Shown here one piece after another: positions 56,824 to 64,000 of a stretch of 64,000 bases of DNA. Source of the stretch: Paraniabella defluvii (GTDB lineage: Bacteria > Bacteroidota > Bacteroidia > Chitinophagales > Chitinophagaceae). How positions within the stretch are numbered: the stretch's first letter is position 1; every line of letters begins with the position of its first letter. Position numbers and translations under genes: made by a program. Under the pieces are notes generated by a model, which had not been told where the DNA came from, made no database searches, and worked only from the letters and a program-made list of their open reading frames with translations. Where the stretch lies: contig CP079215.1 in NCBI GenBank assembly GCA_019316985.1, positions 2,170,001 through 2,234,000 on the forward strand, given 5' to 3'.

Positions 56824-57729
56824 TTGTTTAGCACCTTACGATTATGTCTCTTTCAATTAATACCCGATAAACACGATGTATTGCAGGACCAGAATGCTCC
56901 TGAAGAAAAAAATACCTTCAGGCACTGGCTCTATGTAACTATTTTTCAAAGCAGTACCCGTGCCGGTAAAATATTTGATATTGGGCTGTTTATTCTCATA
57001 CTGGCCAATATTGTGCTGCTTATCCTGGAGAGCGTAGAGTCTATCGCTATTGCCTACGACAAGATATTTGGTATACTCGATTACTTTTTTATGGTAGTAT
57101 TCAGTATCGAGTACCTGCTGCGCCTGTACTGTGTTCGGGAGGCCAGGCGGTATGCAAAAAGTTTTTACGGTGTTGTAGACCTGCTGGCTATTTTGCCATC
57201 TTACCTCGAATTTGTGCTGCCCAACTGGCATATGTTAATGATCATCCGGTCCTTCCGTTTGCTGAGGGTATTCAGGATTTTCCGGATGGTACGTTTCCTG
57301 GATGAAAGCCGTTACATGATGTTTGCCCTCATCAGGAGTTTTAGCAAGATCATGGTTTTTCTGTTTTTTATTGTATTGCTCACCATTTTTCTCGGGTCAG
57401 TTATGTATGTGCTGGAGTATAAGCATAATCCCGGCTTCCATAGTATTCCGCAAAGTATTTATTGGGCTATTGTTACCATTACTACCGTTGGCTATGGAGA
57501 CGTAGCGCCTGTAACCGCTATCGGAAAAATTATAGCTTCATTTATAATGATACTCGGGTATGCTATTATCGCAGTTCCTACAGGTATTATGTCTGCATCA
57601 TTGGTTTCGCAATACCGCGATATGGATAACGACGACAGGGTGTGCAGCCAGTGTAACAATAAAAACCATGCAGCCGATGCCCGGTTTTGTAAGAAATGCG
57701 GAACTCAGCTTCCCCCACCACAAAGCTAA
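56824..57729 (+). CDS. Voltage-gated potassium channel with C-terminal zinc ribbon
   Basis: Six-helix channel of about 300 residues. S1-S3 hydrophobic segments are followed by a strongly charged S4 (IIRSFRLLRVFRIFRMVRF), a pore with the selectivity filter TITTVGYGDVAP, and S6 (GKIIASFIMILGYAIIAVPT). The tail RVCSQCNNK to RFCKKCGTQ holds a C-x-x-C and C-x-x-C pair, the pattern of a zinc ribbon, which is not part of standard bacterial Kv channels such as KvAP. No frame break is visible within the conserved part. The start is uncertain: TTG at 56824 keeps frame; an ATG at 56844 would need a base correction. It lies 7 bp after the glycosylase stop, so the two may be co-transcribed. Confidence 0.92.
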   Translation: MFSTLRLCLFQLIPDKHDVLQDQNAPEEKNTFRHWLYVTIFQSSTRAGKIFDIGLFILILANIVLLILESVESIAIAYDKIFGILDYFFMVVFSIEYLLRLYCVREARRYAKSFYGVVDLLAILPSYLEFVLPNWHMLMIIRSFRLLRVFRIFRMVRFLDESRYMMFALIRSFSKIMVFLFFIVLLTIFLGSVMYVLEYKHNPGFHSIPQSIYWAIVTITTVGYGDVAPVTAIGKIIASFIMILGYAIIAVPTGIMSASLVSQYRDMDNDDRVCSQCNNKNHAADARFCKKCGTQLPPPQS

Positions 57730-57802
57730 TGGCCGCGGAACGCTTATTCCACTTTTTTGCAGTAAAAGGATGACAATTAAAATCTTTAACCTTTAACAAT
57801 TC

Positions 57803-57849
57803 CGAAACGTTTCGTATTTGTGTTTTTGTCATATCTTTGAAGTACGAAA
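57803..57849 (+). promoter_or_regulatory. Palindrome and inverted repeat around the PDZ-gene promoter
   Basis: CGAAACGTTTCG (57803-57814) is a perfect 12-bp palindrome. Overlapping it, TTTCGTA (from 57810) and TACGAAA (from 57843) form an inverted repeat that brackets the predicted -7 element at 57832. The layout suits a repressor site. No regulator is adjacent. Confidence 0.45.
57832..57839 (+). promoter_or_regulatory. Predicted -7 element (TATCTTTG) for the PDZ gene
   Basis: Full TAnnTTTG match, 57 bp before the ATG at 57897. A TTTCG at 57810 lies about where a -33 TTTG would be expected. Confidence 0.6.
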
Positions 57850-57896
57850 GATAACGTAGATTTATTTTTTAGAAAAAGACAGATAAAATATAAACA

Positions 57897-58918
57897 ATGA
57901 AAAGAGTTTTATTGATTACCGCAATTGCCTTGCCCACTATTTTATGGGCCCAGCAGGATAAAAGCGATAAGAAAGAAGTAGAGCGTATCATTATTACCAA
58001 AAAGGGAATGATGCCGGGAAGATGAATATCGTTGTAGACGGCGAAAACATCACTGTAAACGGCAAACCTTTAGATAATGATGGGGAGGGAGATATAACAG
58101 TGAAGCGTTTAAAAATTAAAGATCCCAATACATTTAGCTGGTCTCCCGAGGCAGGGTTTGGCGATGAGTCGGGAGATATGGACCGCCGTATCCGCGTTTT
58201 CAGGGCGCCTAATAAAGCTATGCTGGGCGTTACTACCGAAAAAACCGAAGAGGGCGTGAAAGTGATGAGTGTAAATGACGAAACAGGTGCAAAAAAGCGG
58301 GGCTTAAAGAGGGCGATATTATTACAAAGGTAGATGATAAAACCATTGAGACTCCCGACCAGCTCTCGGAAAGCCTGAAAGACAAAAAGCCGGGCGATAA
58401 GGTTACCATAGCTTATAAGCGGGATGGAAAGGCCGCCACGGTTACAGCAGAGCTTACTAAATGGAATGCTCCGCAGGTTATGGCTTTCAACGGCAATGGT
58501 TCCATGAACTTTTCCGCGCCCGATATAAATTTCGAAGAATTAATGGCGCGCATCCCCGAAATTTCGACAGCGGTAACTGGAATAACCGGAATGGTAATGT
58601 TCGTATTTACGGCGCGCCTGCTTTAGGCATCCACCGTACCGGCCCTAAACTGGGTATTAAAGTACAGGATGTGGAAAAAACACGGGTGTGAAAATTATTG
58701 AGTTAGAGAAGGGTTCTGATGCTGACAAAGCAGGATTAAAAGAAGGCGATATTATTAAAGAAGCAAACGGGGCGGCGGTAGACGGAACAGACGATCTGCT
58801 GGCGCAAACCCGGGAAAGCCGCGCGGGATCTACGTTAAAGCTGAAGGTAGAGCGCAACGGCAAGACACAACATATAGATGTTCTGTTCAGCAAAAAAATA
58901 AAAACAGCTGATCTGTAA
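57897..58918 (+). CDS. Secreted protein with two PDZ domains
   Basis: About 345 residues. Signal peptide MKRVLLITAIALPTILWAQQ. The first PDZ domain runs from about nt 58210 (AMLGVTTEKTEEGVKV, then AGLKEGDIITKVDDKTIE) and the second from about nt 58625 (ALGIHRTGPKLGIKVQDVE, KAGLKEGDIIKEANG). No protease domain is present, in contrast to HtrA, so this is a binding or adaptor protein of the periplasm. Frame breaks lie near 58007, 58297, 58572 and 58682. It is followed by two terminator hairpins. Its unusually structured promoter suggests regulated expression. Confidence 0.85.
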
Positions 58919-58970
58919 GAGCGAACAAAACGGGTTTTCTGATTGTTGTTTAAATATAGTTTTTAGGTAA

Positions 58971-58997
58971 AATGCCTGAAGTTTTTCAGGCATTTTT
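58971..58997 (+). terminator. Rho-independent terminator after the PDZ gene
   Basis: Perfect 10-bp stem AATGCCTGAA (58971-58980) and TTCAGGCATT (58985-58994) with a 4-nt loop, followed by TTT. Confidence 0.9.
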
Positions 58998-59025
58998 AAA
59001 AAGTTTTGTGATTTAGGGTTTCGAG

Positions 59026-59056
59026 AGCCGGTGGTGAAAGCACACTACCGGCTTTT
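59026..59056 (+). terminator. Second terminator-like hairpin before gatB
   Basis: AGCCGGT (59026-59032) and ACCGGCT (59047-59053) form a perfect 7-bp stem around a 14-nt loop, followed by TTTCTTG. Confidence 0.6.
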
Positions 59057-59133
59057 CTTGTAATAACAGCCTGGCGGGCTTTTTCAAATTTCAAACCCCG
59101 AATAAGAAATCCGTCTTATTTTTACAACCTTTC

Positions 59134-60578
59134 ATGAATACAGTTAACGAACAATACGAAATAGTTATAGGGCTCGAAGTGCACGCCCAGCTACTGACAC
59201 AAAGCAAATTGTTTTGCGGTGACAGCATCGCATTTGGCGCTGCGCCTAATACACATGTGAGCCCCATTACACTGGCTCATCCGGGTACTTTGCCTAAAAT
59301 GAACCGTCAGGCCATAGGTCATGCCATAAAAATGGGACTGGCCTGTAACTGCGAAATAGAAAAGAAAAACTATTTCGCGCGGAAAAATTATTTCTACCCC
59401 GATTTGCCTAAAGGTTACCAGATCTCGCAACATACTACGCCAATTTGCAAAAACGGGTTTGTTCCCATTAAAACCGAGGCCGGCGAAAAAAATAAGGCTC
59501 AATCGTATTCATATGGAAGAAGATGCCGGTAAGAGCCTCCATGATGTAAATGAATACAATACGGCCGTAGATTATAATCGTGCGGGAACGCCGCTGATAG
59601 AAATTGTAACGGAGCCGGATATCCGAAGCAGTGACGAAGCTTTTGCTTATGTAAGCGAATTAAGAAAGCTGGTACGTTACCTGGGCGTGTGCGACGGAAA
59701 TATGGAGGAAGGAAGCATGCGTTGCGATGCGAATGTGTCTGTGCGGAAGAAAGGAGATGACCGGTTGGGTACCAAAGTGGAAGTAAAGAACCTGAATTCC
59801 ATCAGGAACGTAAAACGGGCGATCGATTTTGAGGCGCAACGTCTCATCAATATGGAAGCCGGCGAAAGCATTAAACAGCAAACCAGGAGTTTTGACGCCA
59901 ATAACGGAACTACTTTCGCCATTCGCGATAAAGAAGACGCAGAAGATTATCGCTATTTCCCGATCCGGATTTGACCCCTTTCGACTTGCAGGATGATTTT
60001 ATCAACGGCATTAAAGCCTCTATTCCGGCTCTTCCGGCCGAACGTGTGGCCATTTACTGCTCACAATATAACCTGCCGGAGTACGATGCTTTGGTAATTA
60101 CTGAAGAAAAAGAGATCGCTGATTATTTTGAAGCAGCTATTCAACATACAACAAACTATAAAGCGGTGGCTAACTGGCTGTTAGGCCCTGTAAAAAGCTG
60201 GATGAACGATAACGCCAGGTCTATCGGCGATTTTGAGCTGAAGCCTGCGCAGATCACCGCCCTGGTTAAATGTGTGGACGACGGTCAACTGAGTTTTTCA
60301 ACCGCTTCAACCAAGCTGTTCACGCTATTGTTACAAAACCCGGATGCCGACCCTGCAACGCTGGCTGAACAAAATAATTTGATACAGCAATCGGATTCTT
60401 CGGAGCTGGAACCGGTGATAAACGCCGTATTGGAGCAATTGGCAGATAAGGTTGCTGCCTATAAAAAAGGTAAAAAGGGATTACTGGCTTTTTATTTGTA
60501 GGGGAAGTAATGAAACGCACGAAGGGTAAAGCAGATCCTAAAAAGACCAATGAAATTATTTTAGAAAAATTAAAATAA
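59134..60578 (+). CDS. gatB: Asp-tRNA(Asn)/Glu-tRNA(Gln) amidotransferase subunit B
   Basis: GatB of the GatCAB complex, which turns mischarged Glu-tRNA(Gln) or Asp-tRNA(Asn) into the correct amide form. About 480 residues. Motifs: [64 protein letters not shown] and [15 protein letters not shown], then the C-terminal YqeY-like tail domain. Frame breaks lie near 59485, 59965 and 60495. The last matters for the end: corrected, the tail reads GLLGFFVGEVMK and EIILEKLK with a stop at 60576-60578, as in the family, in place of the early stop at 60501. gatA and gatC are not in the window. Confidence 0.97.
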
Positions 60579-60639
60579 CCTGCATTTCAGGTAAATGGTT
60601 CATGCGATTTTCATGAACATGAGCGATCAACTTTCAAAA

Positions 60640-61810
60640 ATGAAAAAAATACTTTTTGCAGCCTCGGCACTGGTGATTCTGGCGGCTTGTAACAACAATA
60701 AAAAAATACTTTTACCGTTTCGGGTAAAATAACCAATGGAAATGGTAAAACGGTTTACCTGGAAGAAGTGCCTATAGGAACCATGAGGCCCGTTATTGTT
60801 GATTCGGCAGGGCTTAACAGCGATGGGACTTTTAAAATAGAAACAGAGACCGGCGAGTCGGCTATTTATAATGTCAGGCTGGACCAGGGGATGTACCCGG
60901 TAGCTTCTGTTATCAACGATCAGCCCGCTGTACAGCTGGATGTGGTAATGAACAAGGAGAACAACCAGTTTTCTGAGAAATACGAGGTAAAAGGATCGCC
61001 TGCCAGCGAAAAAATGAAAACGTTTATGTTCGCTTTCAACGAAAAACTTCAGCATGTTTATGCGCAGGCTACTAAAATCGACAGCCTGCACCAGCTGAAT
61101 AAGCCGGACAGTGTAATAGCCCCCTGTTACAGCAAAGAGCAGAAGGAACCTCTTATTTAAGAGATCTTACTTTGAGCGAAATCAAAAAATCAGATAATGC
61201 AGCCCTGACGATGTTTATATTGGGGTATTACCAGTCTTCGGCCAGTAACCCGGCTGTGGGATTGGAGCCTTTAAGTAATGAGGAAGTGAACGCTACAGTG
61301 GCCGATGTTGTGAAGAAAAATCCGGGGCACTCAGGCCTTGCCACGCTGCAAAACGAACTCAAGGCCCAAATGGATAATGCCGGCCAAGGCAATTTGGTGG
61401 GTAAACAGGCCCCTGAATTTACCATGCCTGACGTAAATGGCCGTCCTGTAGCATTAAGCTCTTTTAAAGGGAAATATGTATTAGTCGATTTCTGGGCCAG
61501 CTGGTGTAAGCCCTGCCGCATGGAGAACCCCAATGTAGTTGCTGCTTATAATAAGTTTAAGAACAAGAATTTTACCGTTTTAGGTGTTTCGCTAGATCAG
61601 TCAAAAGAGCCCTGGATAAAAGCAATTAAAGCCGATAAGCTCGACTGGCCTCAATTGAGTGATCTGAAATTCTGGGAATCTCCGGTTGTAGCCTTATATG
61701 GATTTGAAGGCATTCCTTTTAATGTATTGCTCGATCCGGAAGGAAAGATCATCGCCCAGGGATTAAGAGGTGCCGACCTGGAGAGTAAGCTGGCCGAATT
61801 GCTGAAATAG
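60640..61810 (+). CDS. TlpA/ResA-type thioredoxin lipoprotein with DUF4369
   Basis: Periplasmic-facing thiol-disulfide oxidoreductase of about 390 residues. The MKKILFAASALVILAAC start gives a lipid anchor at Cys17; an in-frame upstream ATG at 60613 would put nine residues ahead of it. The N-terminal DUF4369 domain (TFTVSGKITNGNGKTVYLEE restored, ATKIDSLHQL) is followed by an AhpC/TSA-thioredoxin domain: GKQAPEFTMPDVNGRPVAL, VDFWASWCKPCRMENP with the CxxC redox pair, and YGFEGIPFNVLLDPEGKII with the cis-Pro. Frame breaks lie near 60705 and 61122. It probably reduces apocytochromes or other disulfides. A terminator follows at 61835. Confidence 0.93.
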
Positions 61811-61834
61811 GGGCAGGACCGTATATATAATTGG

Positions 61835-61879
61835 AAACCAAAGTATGAGGATTTGTAATCCGCTATATTTTGGTTTTTT
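61835..61879 (+). terminator. Terminator after the TlpA-like gene
   Basis: AAACCAAA (61835-61842) pairs with TTTTGGTTT (61868-61876) and further bases inside (GTAT/ATAT region, GGAT/ATCC). It runs into TTTTTTC. Confidence 0.7.
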
Positions 61880-61983
61880 CGTTTTTAGGAATGCGTAAAG
61901 GGTTAAACCTTACCAGGAAATTTAAGCTTCTTAAATATTCAACGACTTAAGGTATATTAATGCATCATTAAGAACTATTCTCG

Positions 61984-61991
61984 TAAATTTG
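61984..61991 (+). promoter_or_regulatory. Predicted -7 element (TAAATTTG) for purF
   Basis: Full TAnnTTTG match, 17 bp before the ATG at 62009. Confidence 0.55.
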
Positions 61992-62008
61992 CGTTTCTTT
62001 TCCAGTAT

Positions 62009-63853
62009 ATGAGTGATCCAATTAAACACGAATGCGGGTTAGCATTTATCAGGCTCCGCAAAAGTTTCTCCCATTATTTAAAAGAGTATGGAACCGTAAT
62101 GTGGGGGCTGAATAAGCTGTACCTGCTTATGGAAAAACAGCATAACCGCGGCCAGGACGGGGCAGGGATAGCAGCAATTAAGCTGAATGTAGAACCGGGG
62201 CACCCGTTTATGCACCGCATCAGGAGCGCACAGCCCCAGGCTATAGGATCGTTGTTCCAGAGTATTGCGGAGGAAGTAAATGAACTCACAAAATATAACC
62301 CGGAAATCGTTAATCATCCCGGCTTAATGAAAGGGCATGTGAAGTTTTTGGGCGAATTGCTTTTGGGGCATTTACGTTATGGTACGCAGGGAAAGAATAA
62401 TGCAGAATTTTGCCATCCTTTCCTAAAAAGAAATACAATAACTACCCGTAACCTCGCGTTAGCGGGTAATTTTAACTTGGTGAATACCGAAGAGCTTTTT
62501 AATAAGCTGGGTATTGAGCCCGGGCCTTTTCAAAAGCAAAGCGACCTGGCAGCTATGATGGAAATAGTGCATAAGCACCTGGTGGATGCAGACGAAGCTT
62601 CTCCTGCAAAACCTGATATTAAAAATGTGTTGAAAGAAGTGATTCCCCAGTTTGATGGAGGTTTTACCGTGGGCGGAGTTACAGGCGATGGGGTTGGATT
62701 TGTCTTCCGCGATCCGCATGGTATCAGGCCCTGTTACTATTATATAGATGATGATGTGATTGTTGCCGCCTCCGAACGTGCGGCCATCCGCACTACTTTC
62801 AATAGGCGAAAACGAAGTAAAAGAGCTGATGCCCGGCAATGCGCTGATCGTTCATGAGGACGGCAGCTTCGAAATAGAGGGTGTGGTAGAGCCTAAAGAG
62901 CGTAAGGCTTGTAGTTTTGAACGTATTTATTTCTCCCGCGGCAGCGATGAAAAAATTTATAAAGAGCGTAAGGCTTTGGGCTTCAACCTGAGCGAGCAGG
63001 TGTTGAACGCGATCGATTTCGATTTAAAAATACCATCTTCTCCTATATCCCTAATACAGCAGAAGTAGCTTTCCTGGGTTTGCAGAAAGGTATGCAGATG
63101 TATCTCAATAAAATTAAAATTGAGCGCATTTTAAGCTGGGGTAAAGATTATGATGAAGAGAAGCTGGGTGAAATGATCAACCGGCGCATCAGGGTAGGCA
63201 AAATTGCTATCAAGGATGTGAAAATGCGTACGTTTATCACAGAAGATGCCAGCCGTAACGAAATGGTACAGCACGTGTACGATATTACCTATGGCACGGT
63301 ACGGCCCGGTATCGACACCATTGTTATCATCGACGACTCTATTGTGCGGGGCACCACGCTGAAGCAAAGCATCATTAAAATGCTGGCCCGTTTACAACCT
63401 AAAAAGATCCTTATATTATCGTCTGCACCGCAGATCCGCTACCCGGACTGCTACGGAATTGATATGAGTAAAATGGGCGATTTTATTGCCTTTAACGCCG
63501 CGGTGGAAATACTAAAAGACAGGGGCCAGGAGCACCTGTTGCACGAGCTATGGCAGCAGTGTAAAGATCTGAAGGCGCAGAACCTGCTACATACCGAAAA
63601 CCTGGTACAAAAGATCTACAAAAGCAGCACGAGTACAGAAATCGCGAATAAAATTGCAGAGATGATCACACCCAAAGACCTGGGCATCCCGGTACAGGTA
63701 ATCTTCCAGAGCATTGAAGACCTGCATAAAGCCTGCCCCAATAACCTGGGCGATTGGTATTTTACCGGTAACTATCCAACCCCGGGCGGCAACCGCGTAG
63801 TAAACCAGGCGTTTATGAATTATATGGAAGGAAAGAACGAGAGAGGTTATTAA
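62009..63853 (+). CDS. purF: Amidophosphoribosyltransferase
   Basis: First committed enzyme of purine synthesis: transfers glutamine nitrogen to PRPP. About 615 residues, longer than the roughly 500 of E. coli PurF, as in the large Bacteroidota form. Class II glutaminase: the nucleophile Cys9 in MSDPIKHECGLAF requires removal of a short propeptide, as in the B. subtilis enzyme. Further marks are QHNRGQDGAGI, LGHLRYGTQGKNN and RDPHGIRPCYYY. The phosphoribosyltransferase part shows the PRPP loop TIVIIDDSIVRGTTLKQ and SSAPQIRYPDCYGIDM. No Fe-S cysteine set is obvious. Frame breaks lie near 62803 and 63028. A strong terminator follows 18 bp after the stop. Confidence 0.96.
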
Positions 63854-63870
63854 ACGCTCTTTTCAAAATA

Positions 63871-63904
63871 AAAAATCCCCGGCATCTAACTTGCCGGGGA
63901 TTTT
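63871..63904 (+). terminator. Rho-independent terminator after purF
   Basis: Perfect 12-bp stem AAATCCCCGGCA (63873-63884) and TGCCGGGGATTT (63892-63903) with a 7-nt loop, followed by T. Confidence 0.92.
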
Positions 63905-63936
63905 CGTTGATAGCCGATAGGCGTTTTGGAAAAAAT

Positions 63937-63963
63937 GGAGATCAACGGATCTCCGGATTTTTG
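63937..63963. terminator. Bidirectional terminator-like hairpin
   Basis: GGAGATC (63937-63943) and GATCTCC (63948-63954) with a 4-nt AACG loop. It is followed by GGATTTTTT on the plus strand and by an A-run giving a T-tract on the minus strand. It may end a convergent gene beyond the right edge. Confidence 0.65.
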
Positions 63964-64000
63964 AAGAACCCAACTGAAAATAAATAAATACATTTGACGC

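Overview
This window looks like a chromosome segment from a Bacteroidota bacterium, most likely of the Chitinophagaceae type. The signs are three SusC/SusD outer-membrane pairs, a hybrid two-component regulator, an ECF sigma/FecR pair, many Bacteroidota-specific domains (DUF4959/5000, DUF4998/5013, DUF4974, DUF5117), and start-site-proximal TAnnTTTG promoter elements in place of an E. coli-type -35/-10.

Sequence quality dominates how the window reads. Almost every long gene, including the essential alaS, gatB and purF, is cut by frame breaks, and nearly all are repaired by adding one base to a homopolymer (G5 to G6, A6 to A7, T5 to T6). I therefore treat them as sequencing or assembly deletions and annotate whole genes across the breaks. 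Break positions are given per gene; gene ends next to a break are estimates.

Layout. (1) 1-16.6 kb is a polysaccharide utilization locus: the C-terminal part of a hybrid two-component sensor/AraC regulator, a tandem GH43, a GH2 and a GH16 enzyme, a SusC/SusD pair, then a GH105 and a DUF2264 protein. Three of its intergenic regions carry a paired direct repeat (AATTTACCCC, 21-22 bp apart), which I propose as the regulator's operator. GH43+GH2+GH16+GH105+DUF2264 suggests an arabinogalactan- or rhamnogalacturonan-like glycan. (2) 16.6-29.4 kb is a second locus without those repeats: a long leader with an 18-bp perfect palindrome, SusC/SusD, two accessory lipoproteins, a lipoprotein with Fn3-like repeats and an HELNH metal-binding motif, and a LacZ-type GH2. 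(3) 29.4-35.2 kb holds a quinone-oxidoreductase-like protein, a Crp-type regulator, a macrodomain protein, a lipoprotein fusing a DigH-like (GHL10) hydrolase to a peptidoglycan amidase, and dGTPase. (4) 35.3-46.3 kb holds an ECF sigma factor, FecR anti-sigma, an STN-containing SusC, SusD, a Tat-exported phosphocholine-type phospholipase C, and a convergent sulfatase. (5) 46.3-64 kb is mostly housekeeping: a PepSY-like protein, an HD hydrolase, a methyltransferase, a TPR-like protein, a large zinc metalloprotease, alaS, a Nei-like glycosylase, a voltage-gated K+ channel with a zinc ribbon, a double-PDZ protein, gatB, a TlpA-like thioredoxin and purF.

No tRNA, rRNA, CRISPR array, insertion sequence or phage gene was found. 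The most interesting items are the three-operon direct-repeat operator, the GHL10-amidase fusion, a small promoter-to-terminator unit near 50.5 kb that may be a small RNA, and the pairing of three glycan-import systems with three different regulatory arrangements.
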